Shown here: in pieces, positions 17,665-27,432 of the stretch | How the letters are laid out: each line of letters starts with the position of its first letter | Numbering within the stretch: the stretch's first letter is position 1 | Assembly: GCA_027294455.1 (NCBI GenBank) | Contig: JAPULZ010000243.1 | Location: forward strand, 1-62,277 | Length of the DNA: 62,277 nucleotides | Reading direction: 5' to 3' | DNA from: Gemmatimonadota bacterium | GTDB lineage: Bacteria; Gemmatimonadota; Gemmatimonadetes; Gemmatimonadales; GWC2-71-9 | Position numbers and translations under genes: made by a program | The notes under the pieces: generated by a model | The model's input: the letters and a program-made list of their open reading frames with translations, nothing else | Told to the model about the DNA's origin: nothing | Databases searched by the model: none

Positions 17665-20333
17665 GGGCGGTCGTCCGGTTGGCTCCGCGCGGACCGAATG
17701 TCCAATAGGAGATCTAACCCTTTTTCGAAGTTCGGCGCCAATTCCAGCGCACGGAGCACCGACCGCCGCGCCTCGCGTAGGTTGCCGGCCTGATAATAGG
17801 CCAGGGCTACCTGGTATTCCGCCTCCGCGCGATCCACGGGGTCGAGGGCCAACACGGCGCGGCGCTCGCGGATCGCTCTCCCCCATTGCTCCGTGTCCCG
17901 GTACAGCGCCGCGAGACGGAGGTGCAGGTCGACATCGAACGGATACACGTACAGCGCCCGGTCGAGCACCGCCGCGGCCTGGGCCATGTCCCCCAGCTGC
18001 TCCAACGCCGCCGCCCATTCGAGGTACGCGTGGTAATGCCCGGCGTTGATCGCCGTGAGCGCCTCGAGCTCTGCGGCCGCCGGCGTCAGCTGGCCCAACC
18101 CCTTGTACGCCAAGGCGAGATACCAATAGGGGCTGTCCCCCTCGGCATATTCGGTGAACAACGCCTTCGCCCGCTCCAGATAGGGAATCGCGTTCCGGAA
18201 GTCGCCCTCGCGCACCAGCGCCCGGCCTGTTTCCAGCTGGACGGGGAAGTCGCCCTCCCGCCGGTCGGCCGCCCGCCGCAGGGCGGGAAGATCCATCCCA
18301 CGTTGCAGATCCTCCAGGTGGGGAGACTGGACCGCCGTGAGGGGACCGGTGAATCGCTCGCGCATGTACCGGTCGAACGCCGAGTCGAACTCTCGTGGTT
18401 CCATGCCGAGCACCGAGCGGAACACCTCGGCATTGCTCTGACCCGCTCCGTAGGCCTCGAGCATATCGACCAGGGCCTGATCCCCCCAGTCCCGCTGGAT
18501 CAATTCACACACCAACGACGCCATGTAGTAGGAAAACACGACTTGCTGGGGATACTCCGGGCGGACGAACCCGTTGTTCAACTCGCTCACCCGGGGCATC
18601 CGGTCGTCCCGGTAGGCCATGAGGAACTCCACGGAGGCATCGTCGCCCCATCCCAGGTGCGCGCGGCGCTCTTCGAACACCGCCAATCCCTCCGTGAACC
18701 ACCGGGGCACGCGGTGCTTCGACACGGTCATGTGGAACGTGTGAGCGACCTCGTGCCACAGGGTCGATGCCCAGTGGAACGCCCCCACCTCGCGGGCCGA
18801 CGGGGAGTCCATAGCCAGCACGTTGCCGAACGACACGCCCAGCGCACCGAGACCGGCCAGCCCCACGGTCCGGACCGAGAAGTCGGCATGCCGGGGATAC
18901 ACCTCGAGGCGGATGGGTGTCTGGGGACGGTATCCATACCGCTCGGCCAAGCGTTCGTACGCCTCGTCGGCCACGTCGGCCAGGTAGAGCTGCAACAGGG
19001 GCGATTCTTGCATCGCCATCACGAGCTGAAAGTGACCGGCGGGGGAGGAGGTTTCCCGATAGTCGCTAAACGTGTCGAGGAGGTCCAGGGTGTTCTTGGC
19101 CCACGGGTCGTAGGGGTCGCGGCTGAAGTAGCGCTCGAGATTCGCACGCCCCTCGTCGATGGCTCCGGTGCGGAGTTGGTTCATGCCCAGCAATCCATAG
19201 CCGCGCCATGATTGGGAATCGATGGCGACTGCCTGGCGCGCAAAGTCGACGGCCTCTTGATAGAGGCGGTTGCGCGCACTCAGCTCGGCGAGCGTGTTGT
19301 AGAGCTCCGCATAGCGCGGGTTGCGTTGGAGCGCCCGCCGGCGCGCGGTCTCGTATCCGGCCTCGTCACCTTGCAGAAACCGAATGGTCGCTATGACGGC
19401 GTGGGCGGATGGCGAGGACGGATCCACCTCGAGGGCCCGCTCGGCCTCGCTCGCGGCCCGCTCGTAGTTCTCGAGTTCCAGATGCAATCGCGCGAGAAAC
19501 GTCCGGGCGTCAACCGAGTTCTCATTGATCTCCAGACTCTTGCCGACGGTGGGCATCGCTTCGGGCTTGCCATCGAAGTGCAGACTACGAGCCATCCCGA
19601 GGAGCGCCCGGGGATGGTTCGGGTTGATTCCGAGGATCTCACGGAACGTGTTGGTGGCTTCGGTGTTGTTGAACCGGGCGAAGAACAGCTCCCCCACGCG
19701 AACACGGGGCTCCAAATCGTCAGGGTCGACGGCGAACGCTTCGTCATAGACACGGAGCGCGTCCCGAAACAGCTGATAATCCCGGATACCGAGATAGCGC
19801 GCCGCCGTGGCCACGGCGGTGAGTTCCTCCGCCACCAACTCTCCACCGGAATTGTACACGTCGATGAACTCGTCGAAGCCGGCCATCGCCGTCTCCAGCT
19901 CCCCGCGATCGTACTGGACCCTGGCGAGGTTGAGGCGTGCCGTGAGACTGTCGGTGGCGCCTCTGGCCGCCTCGCGAAACAATGGTTCCGCTTCGTCCAA
20001 GCGACCCCGGGCGTACAACACTTCACCCAGCACGTTGGCGAACTGGAGAGACGCGGAAGCGTACAGTCGGCGTGCCTCGCGTTCCGCGTCGTCGTCCCGG
20101 CCCACCTCTGCCAAGGTCCGGACGAGGCCACGCCCGGCGGCCACCTCGCCGTCGCGGGCCAACCGGGTAAACGCGCGAATCGCATCGCGGTATTCCCCCG
20201 AGCGCACCGCGAGCCTTGCATCATCGAGTGTTTGTCCACCGAGGGAAGACGCCGACAATCCCAGCGACATCACCACGCCGAACGATGCGCCATATCGACG
20301 CGCCAAACCGACCGTCCTCGATCGCGAGATCAC
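17661..20333 (-). CDS. TPR protein with embedded gluzincin zinc-peptidase domain
   Basis: 890 residues with a signal peptide. TPR-type helices fill the first ~400 residues and the last ~200. Between them is a peptidase MA-like (gluzincin) domain with zinc motif HEVAH at 527-531 and the third ligand Glu548 in FTEGLAVFEE, all intact. It is therefore probably a periplasmic metallopeptidase held in a TPR scaffold. It overlaps both neighbours by four bases (ATGA), which ties it to the caspase-like and DUF4159 genes. No substrate can be inferred from sequence. Confidence 0.9.
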   Translation of the reverse strand: MISRSRTVGLARRYGASFGVVMSLGLSASSLGGQTLDDARLAVRSGEYRDAIRAFTRLARDGEVAAGRGLVRTLAEVGRDDDAEREARRLYASASLQFANVLGEVLYARGRLDEAEPLFREAARGATDSLTARLNLARVQYDRGELETAMAGFDEFIDVYNSGGELVAEELTAVATAARYLGIRDYQLFRDALRVYDEAFAVDPDDLEPRVRVGELFFARFNNTEATNTFREILGINPNHPRALLGMARSLHFDGKPEAMPTVGKSLEINENSVDARTFLARLHLELENYERAASEAERALEVDPSSPSAHAVIATIRFLQGDEAGYETARRRALQRNPRYAELYNTLAELSARNRLYQEAVDFARQAVAIDSQSWRGYGLLGMNQLRTGAIDEGRANLERYFSRDPYDPWAKNTLDLLDTFSDYRETSSPAGHFQLVMAMQESPLLQLYLADVADEAYERLAERYGYRPQTPIRLEVYPRHADFSVRTVGLAGLGALGVSFGNVLAMDSPSAREVGAFHWASTLWHEVAHTFHMTVSKHRVPRWFTEGLAVFEERRAHLGWGDDASVEFLMAYRDDRMPRVSELNNGFVRPEYPQQVVFSYYMASLVCELIQRDWGDQALVDMLEAYGAGQSNAEVFRSVLGMEPREFDSAFDRYMRERFTGPLTAVQSPHLEDLQRGMDLPALRRAADRREGDFPVQLETGRALVREGDFRNAIPYLERAKALFTEYAEGDSPYWYLALAYKGLGQLTPAAAELEALTAINAGHYHAYLEWAAALEQLGDMAQAAAVLDRALYVYPFDVDLHLRLAALYRDTEQWGRAIRERRAVLALDPVDRAEAEYQVALAYYQAGNLREARRSVLRALELAPNFEKGLDLLLDIRSARSQPDDRP

Positions 20334-21358
20334 CGGCCGGCCTCACGTTCCCGGATCGCTCGGTTCTTCAAGGCCAGACCCACCAGGAGTTCCTCCAGCT
20401 CGGCCTCGTAGACGTCCTGTTCCATCTGATCCTTGAGATTGCGCAGCGTGGCGATTCGCTCTTCCAGTGCCCGCTTTTCATTATATAGGGTGCCAAGTAC
20501 GGAGTCTCCGCCGGTGGGCCCCGCCACCATCACCCCAACGCGATCGAGGAACAACGTGCGGGCGAGGGCACCGTCGCCACCTTCCGCCCGCGGGTCGGGC
20601 TCGGTGCTCCCCACCCCGTCACCGTTGTCGTCCAACATCGCGTGCTCGGTGAGGAGTCGTTCGTCCCTTTCGTATCGCCGGGCCGTCTCGATGCGCGCGT
20701 AGTTGAAGGCCTCGAGCACCGACACCCGCTCGTCCTTGTCCACGTCGGCCCCATCGCCGGCAAACGCTTCCACGAAGAACTCGCCGAAGATGGCCTCGTT
20801 GCGCTCGAATCCCGTCTTGGTCGCCGTGACGATCACGCGATTCGGACCCGACAGGACAGACAAGAAGTCTCCGCTCGCGCTAGAGGTGTTCGCCAAGACG
20901 ACCGTCTGGGTCGGGAACTTCGTGCGGAAGTGCTGAGCCAGTTCGGCCGCGGCGATGTCCGGGCCCGGGAGATTAAATCGCGGCTCGTCGTTGTTGGCGC
21001 TGCCGTGGCCAATCAAGACGATGAATACCCGATCGCGGGCTCCGGCCTTCGCGGCGATATCGGCAAGCGCCTGCTCGAAGTTCTCCTTGGTAGAGCGGGC
21101 GTGAATGCGCGGGTCACGCTCCACCCGCTCGGCGAGGTAGACGATGTTGGATGCCGGGAGCCCGAGCCGCTCGGTCGCCGCCTCATACAGCGCGATCCCC
21201 CACCGGTGAAACGCCTCGCTGTACTGAGGCTGACCGCCGATACCGCTCACGATCAAGAGGTGGCTGTCGCCGGCCTGGACCTGGAACGCGAGGATGGTCG
21301 TGACGAGAAACGCGCTCGCGACCACTATGCCAGTCCCCGCAACCGTCGATACCCCCAC
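20330..21358 (-). CDS. Caspase-like (C13/C14 fold) protein lacking the catalytic Cys
   Basis: 342 residues from the GTG at 21358. A GTG at 21325 would overlap the upstream stop by one base (TAGTG) and is equally possible. A hydrophobic N-terminal segment (VVASAFLVTTILAF) suggests export or anchoring. The body fits the legumain/caspase fold: VFIVLIGHGS holds the catalytic His (118), and the next core strand reads QTVVLANTSSASGDF where the family has a Cys before the x-S-G. Ser160 occupies that place, so protease activity is unlikely. EF-hand-like Asp stretches (DGADVDKDERVSV, DDNGDGVG) and a C-terminal coiled coil follow. Probably a recognition or scaffold protein of the operon. Confidence 0.8.
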   Translation of the reverse strand: MGVSTVAGTGIVVASAFLVTTILAFQVQAGDSHLLIVSGIGGQPQYSEAFHRWGIALYEAATERLGLPASNIVYLAERVERDPRIHARSTKENFEQALADIAAKAGARDRVFIVLIGHGSANNDEPRFNLPGPDIAAAELAQHFRTKFPTQTVVLANTSSASGDFLSVLSGPNRVIVTATKTGFERNEAIFGEFFVEAFAGDGADVDKDERVSVLEAFNYARIETARRYERDERLLTEHAMLDDNGDGVGSTEPDPRAEGGDGALARTLFLDRVGVMVAGPTGGDSVLGTLYNEKRALEERIATLRNLKDQMEQDVYEAELEELLVGLALKNRAIREREAGR

Positions 21359-23601
21359 TCCCCCGAGACCAGGGCGATCAAGAACAGGAAGATGGCTGGC
21401 ATGTTCCAGAGGTCGCGGTGCTCGATGACCGTCGTCCCGCTGTCGGTGAAGCTGATGTCCTCCGGCAAGGTCGATACCGTCTCGGGCGTATAGAATTTTC
21501 CGCCGGTCTCCTCGGCAATACGGCGCAACGCGGTGGCATGCATCTGCGCGTCGAAATACTCGCGGGCGGGGTCCTCGACGCGCACGAAGGCGGCATCGCT
21601 GGCGAGATACTCGCCTTCTTCAAGCGCCTTGACTTCGATCTCGTACAACCCCTCTTCGTCGGCAATGAAGACGCCGCGGTACTCGCCGTCTCGATTCACC
21701 GTCCAGTCCATCGGAATCGAGTCCACCGCGCCGGCGGGCGAGGTGACATATGCCACCACCTCGGTGTTATTCACCTTGAGATATCGATCATCCTCCACTA
21801 GCCCGATCAACTCGACCGGCTCTCCCCGGGCCACGCGATCGGCGGACGGGGTGACACTGACGCGATCCGGGACCCCGTTGACGACCCATCGGAGCAACTG
21901 CCGCCAAAAAATCTCGTAGGTCATATCCTCCAGCGGAAGCAACATCTGCCATTGCCACAAATCCCGCACCGGCAATACCAGCGTCTTGCCCCGACCGTAG
22001 CGTTGGTACGCCAAGACGACTTGCGGCGATGCTCCCGGCCCGTCGCCCGTGAGCAGCGTGGTGGCGCCGGGTTTGACTCTCTCAATGCGGTTCACGGTAT
22101 GTAGCGGGGGCAGTTCTTCCCACCGGGCCGCCGATGAATCGATGGTCCCCGCGATTTGCGTGATCGGATGGGTTCGGCCGGCTGGAGTCACCTCGACGGT
22201 GATCTCGGCGGAGAACTCATCATCGCCTTGCGGTTCTTCCAAGATGACGGGCAGCACATCGGCCAGGGGCGTCTCGGCGTAACCACCCTCGGCAAACGCC
22301 CGGCGCCCGCCCAGCATCAGCAGGCCGCCACCCCGCCGGCTCACGAACTCCGCGATCATCCGCAACTGGTCGACCGTGAAGAAACTGGCCTCGACGCTCC
22401 CGATCACGAGCCCGCGGTAGGAAAACAGCTCTTCCCGCGTGGCAGGGAATCCGCCCGCGAGCTCCTCTTCCGGATCCCGGATGTTGATGCGGTAGAACTT
22501 GTTATCGGCCGTGCGAGTCAAGCTGACGACCTCGAGATTCTCGTCGTCCTGGACCGCGGCTCGCAAAAAACCGATCTCATGGCGCGGCTCGCCCTCGAAG
22601 TACAGAATCTTTTCGGTATTGTCCTCCACGACGATGAGCGTCTCCCGCTCGTTGTTCTCCACGACCATCTCACCCTCTTGCACGGCGATCCGGAAGCCGA
22701 AGATGCGTGGTCCCACTTCCGTGGCGGTGAACGGCACTCGGATGGTGGCGACTTCCCCCTCGCGGGGCAGCTCGATCTGCTCGCGGTTGACGATGCGGCC
22801 GTTGTCCTCGACGATGAGCTCCACCGTCGAGCCCGCATACCCCGTCTGGGTCACCGCGAGTTCGACGACCAACGACGCGCCTTTGAGCACGGATCGGGGC
22901 GTGTCCACGCGGCTGAGCTCGATGTCTCGCGGAAACGTTTCTTGTCCGAGTCCGACAGTGTATACCGGCAACGAGCGCACCCGCAGCGCCAGCAACGGCT
23001 CTTCGAAGGATTGGAACGTGTTGTCGGCCCCGTCGGTCACGAGGACGAGTCCGGCGACCGGCACCGATGCAAGCTCTTGCCGCACCCGGTCGAGAGCGCG
23101 ACCGATATCCGACTTGTTACCTGCATAGCCGAGCGAACCAACATCGTCGATGCGCTGCGCGTCCGACGAAAAGCGGAAGAATCGGAGAATGAAATCGTCC
23201 GCCAGCTCCGAGAGCAGCGCCCCGTTCTCCGGGCCAAAATACTGCTGCACGAAATCCGAGCGGGGTCTCCCGTCGGTATCGGCGATGCGCATGCTGCGGG
23301 AGTCGTCAATCAGGATACCCAGGAAGTTTTTCTGCGGGACCACGGTGGAGATGACCAACGCGGGGCGGAACAGCACGAACAGCAGCAGCGCGACCGCCGC
23401 GACCCGGAGGCCGGACAACACCACGCGATCGATGGGGCGGCTCTTGCCGCGTGCACCGCTGTACAACAGCAAGGTCGGCACGGCCAGCGCCGCCGCCCCC
23501 ACCAGCGCCAGGTACAACGTCCACGATCCGCCGAGGATGAAATCGCCCCGCTCGTAAATCAGCGGCCGGTACTTGAAGAGAAACTCGAAGAGGGTTTCCA
23601 T
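21325..23601 (-). CDS. VWA/amidotransferase-like membrane protein
   Basis: 758 residues. Two N-terminal helices (about 28-48 and 62-80) precede a VWA domain with intact DDSRS MIDAS at 99-103. Ig-like beta domains follow, then a glutamine-amidotransferase-like segment (EFVSRRGGGLLMLGGRRAFAEGGY) that usually lacks the catalytic Cys in this architecture. A C-terminal helix (LWNMPAIFLFLIALVSGEW) closes the protein. It is the third VWA-type protein of the operon. It starts two bases before the DUF4159 copy A stop and overlaps or abuts the caspase-like gene. Confidence 0.92.
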   Translation of the reverse strand: METLFEFLFKYRPLIYERGDFILGGSWTLYLALVGAAALAVPTLLLYSGARGKSRPIDRVVLSGLRVAAVALLLFVLFRPALVISTVVPQKNFLGILIDDSRSMRIADTDGRPRSDFVQQYFGPENGALLSELADDFILRFFRFSSDAQRIDDVGSLGYAGNKSDIGRALDRVRQELASVPVAGLVLVTDGADNTFQSFEEPLLALRVRSLPVYTVGLGQETFPRDIELSRVDTPRSVLKGASLVVELAVTQTGYAGSTVELIVEDNGRIVNREQIELPREGEVATIRVPFTATEVGPRIFGFRIAVQEGEMVVENNERETLIVVEDNTEKILYFEGEPRHEIGFLRAAVQDDENLEVVSLTRTADNKFYRINIRDPEEELAGGFPATREELFSYRGLVIGSVEASFFTVDQLRMIAEFVSRRGGGLLMLGGRRAFAEGGYAETPLADVLPVILEEPQGDDEFSAEITVEVTPAGRTHPITQIAGTIDSSAARWEELPPLHTVNRIERVKPGATTLLTGDGPGASPQVVLAYQRYGRGKTLVLPVRDLWQWQMLLPLEDMTYEIFWRQLLRWVVNGVPDRVSVTPSADRVARGEPVELIGLVEDDRYLKVNNTEVVAYVTSPAGAVDSIPMDWTVNRDGEYRGVFIADEEGLYEIEVKALEEGEYLASDAAFVRVEDPAREYFDAQMHATALRRIAEETGGKFYTPETVSTLPEDISFTDSGTTVIEHRDLWNMPAIFLFLIALVSGEWGYRRLRGLA

Positions 23602-23602
23602 C

Positions 23603-24496
23603 TCAATGGGTCATGGCGTAGATGACGAAATTGATGCCCACCCGCCACGCATAGTTCGAGTAGAAGATGGGATAGTAGGGATCGTCGGCCCACTCCCACG
23701 CGTCGCCCAGGTCGGTGTTCCAGTGCACGGCCACCAGCAGGCGGCCGTGCTCATCGAAAATGCCCCGCACATGCGGCGTGATGCCGCCCTTTTCCGACGT
23801 CCCGCCACCCCACCGGCCGTTCCCTACGTTGGGAACTTGGATGATCGTGTCAATATCGTAAAAGGCATTGAAAACCGGATGGTCGAGACCGATCTCCTGG
23901 ATCGAGTACTCGGGCAGCACCAGGCGGATTTGCTGCTCGAAATTTAGCCACTCCCAGTCGCCCCAAAAATCGTCTACGAACAAGAAGCCACCGGCCAGCA
24001 GATAGCTCCGCAGGCCTTCGATCTCAGGAGGCGACAGGGCCATGGCGCCGACTTCCAGCATGTAGAGGAACGGGAATTTCCTGAGCTCGGGATCGTCGAG
24101 CCGCATGGGATGTTCCCCGTCGTAGGCGTCGATGTTGGTCATCCGCCGCAAGCCGAACAGAAAGTGTTGATCGGCCTCGGGGCAGTCGATGGCCCAGCTT
24201 CCCCGGCCGAACCCACGGCGGCGATACCCGCTGTACATCGCCCGGGTGAAAAAAAACTCGTGCGAGCTGGCCGGTACGTCCACGGGGACGCATGGTCGAC
24301 CCCGCTGGCGGGCCCGGGTCACCCACTCGGTGGGGGCACCGCCGCCGGCCAACGCGACTGCGGGGAGTGACGGAGAAGTAACGGCGCGGGGTGCTTCGCT
24401 ACGCGGAACGAGACCACCGACCTGCGAAGCCGTCAGGCTCGCAACGAGAGCCAAGCGCGGTGTCGATCGAAAAAGCCTCAAGTCGGCTCTCCACAT
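23603..24496 (-). CDS. DUF4159 secreted protein, copy A (first gene of operon)
   Basis: 297 residues from the ATG at 24496 (MWRADLRLFRSTPRLALVAS, a signal-like start); an ATG 42 bases upstream is less likely. The core matches copy B: EFFFTRAMYSGY, FLFVDDFWGDWEWLNFEQQIRLVLPEY, a His/Pro strand LDHPVFNAFYDID, and the final NYAWRVGINFVIYAMTH. Only about 40% of residues look shared with copy B, so this is an old paralogue, not a recent duplicate. It is followed after one base by the VWA gene. Probably periplasmic; function unknown. Confidence 0.9.
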   Translation of the reverse strand: MWRADLRLFRSTPRLALVASLTASQVGGLVPRSEAPRAVTSPSLPAVALAGGGAPTEWVTRARQRGRPCVPVDVPASSHEFFFTRAMYSGYRRRGFGRGSWAIDCPEADQHFLFGLRRMTNIDAYDGEHPMRLDDPELRKFPFLYMLEVGAMALSPPEIEGLRSYLLAGGFLFVDDFWGDWEWLNFEQQIRLVLPEYSIQEIGLDHPVFNAFYDIDTIIQVPNVGNGRWGGGTSEKGGITPHVRGIFDEHGRLLVAVHWNTDLGDAWEWADDPYYPIFYSNYAWRVGINFVIYAMTH

Positions 24497-24714
24497 GGCG
24501 TCCGCGGGCCGCCAGGCGTGCCGTCGACGCCCGGTCAAAGCACAAAATGAATTCCACGGGACGAATTCGTTACCAATATACGCCCGGCGACCACCTCCAG
24601 TTGAACTCCCTCGCCGAACGGCACAGGGCAGAATGACACCAGTCGCAGGCTACAACCAGTCGAGGCGGATTCCATGAATGTACGGTACCCCACGCCGGCA
24701 CCAAAGATTCGGAG

Positions 24715-27432
24715 TTAGTCTGACCGGAGAGCGGCGAGGGGATCGATGCGACCCGCACGCCGGGCGGGAAGGTAGGAAGCGGCCACCGCAACGCCCAGGA
24801 GGACGATCGGTACGGCGACGAACGTCCACGGATCCGTGGTCGTGACCTCGAACAGGAAGGAGGAGAGAAATCGCGTTAACCCCAAGGCGCCCATCGTTCC
24901 CACGGTCACCGCCGCCAGCGACATGGCGAGCCCGCGCCGCACGACCAACCATTCGACCGTGTGGATTCGCGAACCCAGGGCGATCCGGATTCCTATCTCT
25001 CGGGTCCTCCGGCTCACGGTGTAGGCGATGACACTGTAGATGCCGATGACGGACAACATGAGGGCCAACACGGCGAATATGCCGATCAAGGCCGCCCGAA
25101 AACGTGGTTGCGACAGGCTGGCCCACAAGTCGGACTGCAAGGTACCCAGACCACCCAGGGCGATCGCCGGATCGACGTCGCGCACCGCCTGACGCAGCAA
25201 CCCGACCACCGCTGTGGGATCGGCCGCCGTCCGCACCACCACCCGCCCCTGTCGCCAAAACGCGTCGATCCGTTCGCTCTGCGGCCACGGCAGATACAGA
25301 GCGGGCCGCGCTGGCGTGTCAGGCCCCACGTGCCGCACGTCCCCCACCACCCCCACCACCTGCCAGACCTCCCCAAAGAACTCGATCCGCCGCCCGATGG
25401 GATCCTCCCCGTCGAAGTACCGCTGGGCGGCCGAGGCGTTGACCACCGCCACGGACGGCCCGGTCAGGTCGTCCCGCTGGGTGAACGGGCGACCGCGTTG
25501 CACGGGGACGCCGAGCGCCCGGAAGTAGCCCGGCGCGATGACGCGTATCCGGGCCACCGGGTCTTCGGCAGACGAGGGCCAACCCTCGATGCGGAAGCTG
25601 TCGAACCAGCTTCTGCCCGCCAAAGGGACGCGGTCGCCGACACTGGCCGCCGTGACCCCGGGAAGTGCGGTGATGCGCCCAAGCACATCCCGATAAAAAC
25701 CCTTGACGTGTTCGGGCGTCGGGTACCGTACCGATGGGGGGGACACGGTAAAGCTCACGGCACCGCCCGGATCGTACCCCGGATCCACCCGGGAGAGCCG
25801 GAGCAATGACTGCAGCAGGAGTGCGGCACCGATGAGGAGAACGACCGAGAGTGCCGTCTGGGTCATGACCAGCGCATTGCGCAATCCCTGAATGCCGAGA
25901 CCGACCCCCGAGCCGTCCTTGGCATCCCGCATATGGGACGTGGACTCGACGCGGGCCGCGCGCAGGGCCGGCGCCAGGGTGAAGATCATACCGGTCCCCA
26001 CTGCTACGATGAGCGTGAATCCCAGGACCCGTCCGTCGATCCCCATCTCGCCCTGGCGGGGTATCGCTCCCCCGCTCAGGCTCACCAGTAGATCCACGCC
26101 CCAGTGCGCGATCAGCGTCCCGACCGCACCCGCGATGAGGGCCAGGACCAGACCCTCCGTCAACACCTGGCCGGCCAGACGGCTCCGGGCCGCACCGAGT
26201 GCGGTCCGGAGGGCGAACTCGCGGCGGCGCTCGCCCGCCTGGGCCAGCAACAGGTTCGCCACCGAGACGCACCCGATGAGCAACACGAACGCGACCGCGC
26301 CCACCAGCAATGTCAGCAAGGGCTTCGCCGGGCCGACAACCGAGTCGAGGAGCGTCCGTATGCGCACGCCGCGGCCGTCATTCGTTTCGGGATACGCCTC
26401 GGCCAGCCGTCTCACGACGACGTCCACCGCCGACTGGGCCTCGTCGATGGGGACGCCGTCGCGGAGTCGGCCCACCGCGGAGAGCCAGCTCGGGCCACGT
26501 CCATACTGCCACGACATCGGGTCGATGAGCAGCGGTGTCCAAAACTGGGTGGCGCTCGAGGGAAAATCGAAACCCGTGGCCGGCGCGACCCCGATGACCG
26601 TGAAGGGGACGTCGTTCAGGTGAACCGCCGTGCCGACCACGTCGGGGTCGCCGCCGAAACGCCGGCGCCAAAGGCCCGCGCTCAACACAACGACGGGATG
26701 ACTTCCGAACCGGTGTTCGTCGTCCACAAAAAACCGGCCCGCCGCCGGCACGAGACCGAAGGTGTCGAAATATCCCTCGCTGACCATCAAGCCGGAAACG
26801 CGCTCGGGGTCTCCGTCGCCGGCTAGGGTGCGCCCGGTGGACGCGTAGGCCGCGACGGCCACAAACGCCTGCGTCTGATCCCGCCAATCCCTCACGTCCT
26901 CGAGGTTGACGGCGTCGATCTCGATTCCGCTCCTGGCATTGAGGCCCACCAGGCGCACGATACGATCCGGATTCGGGAACGGCAGGGGCGAGAGCAACAC
27001 GCCGTCGATCACGCTGAACACCGCCGTCGTGGCCCCGATGCTGAGGGCCATCGTGATGACAACGGCCGCCGGAAGTGCCGGCTTCCGCCCCGCGGTCCGG
27101 AGGGCATATCGGACATCGTGCCATATGGCGGTGCCGACACGGCCACGGTTGGTGTTCCGTGCCCGCCGGTGCGAGCGTTGCCGCCACTCCAGCAGCGTGT
27201 GCAGCCGCATGCGCAACGCCGAGAACACCGTATCGGCAATGCCACGCAGCCCAAATGCCAGCGCCCCCGACCACCCCCGACGCAAACCGGCTCGCCGGAG
27301 GCGCCGGCGAAACACGGACAACACTTCGTCCCGATAGGCCCGGCGAAACGCGGCGGGATAGATCATGATCGCGAGGCCACAGAGCCCGGCCGTCCCCCAC
27401 TCGACCAGGCGCACTCCACGCGAGACACTCAC
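24715..27432 (-). CDS. ADOP-type orphan ABC permease 1 (MacB/FtsX family)
   Basis: 905 residues from the GTG at 27432, which forms a GTGA overlap with the stop of the PadR gene; upstream frame sequence is PadR shadow. Layout: an N-terminal permease-prefix domain (about 1-100), helix, MacB periplasmic core domain, three FtsX helices, a second periplasmic domain, and three more helices ending in RRAGRIDPLAALRSD. The conserved DVRYALRTAGRKPALPAAVV start of the first FtsX half and SRRTREIGIRIALGS are clear. No ATPase gene is adjacent, as is usual for these duplicated orphan permeases. Substrate unknown; co-expressed with and probably controlled by PadR 1. Confidence 0.95.
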   Translation of the reverse strand: MSVSRGVRLVEWGTAGLCGLAIMIYPAAFRRAYRDEVLSVFRRRLRRAGLRRGWSGALAFGLRGIADTVFSALRMRLHTLLEWRQRSHRRARNTNRGRVGTAIWHDVRYALRTAGRKPALPAAVVITMALSIGATTAVFSVIDGVLLSPLPFPNPDRIVRLVGLNARSGIEIDAVNLEDVRDWRDQTQAFVAVAAYASTGRTLAGDGDPERVSGLMVSEGYFDTFGLVPAAGRFFVDDEHRFGSHPVVVLSAGLWRRRFGGDPDVVGTAVHLNDVPFTVIGVAPATGFDFPSSATQFWTPLLIDPMSWQYGRGPSWLSAVGRLRDGVPIDEAQSAVDVVVRRLAEAYPETNDGRGVRIRTLLDSVVGPAKPLLTLLVGAVAFVLLIGCVSVANLLLAQAGERRREFALRTALGAARSRLAGQVLTEGLVLALIAGAVGTLIAHWGVDLLVSLSGGAIPRQGEMGIDGRVLGFTLIVAVGTGMIFTLAPALRAARVESTSHMRDAKDGSGVGLGIQGLRNALVMTQTALSVVLLIGAALLLQSLLRLSRVDPGYDPGGAVSFTVSPPSVRYPTPEHVKGFYRDVLGRITALPGVTAASVGDRVPLAGRSWFDSFRIEGWPSSAEDPVARIRVIAPGYFRALGVPVQRGRPFTQRDDLTGPSVAVVNASAAQRYFDGEDPIGRRIEFFGEVWQVVGVVGDVRHVGPDTPARPALYLPWPQSERIDAFWRQGRVVVRTAADPTAVVGLLRQAVRDVDPAIALGGLGTLQSDLWASLSQPRFRAALIGIFAVLALMLSVIGIYSVIAYTVSRRTREIGIRIALGSRIHTVEWLVVRRGLAMSLAAVTVGTMGALGLTRFLSSFLFEVTTTDPWTFVAVPIVLLGVAVAASYLPARRAGRIDPLAALRSD

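Noticed and set aside
22156..23625. 489-codon plus-strand frame
   Set aside because: Shadow of the VWA membrane protein gene; composition typical of antisense reading.
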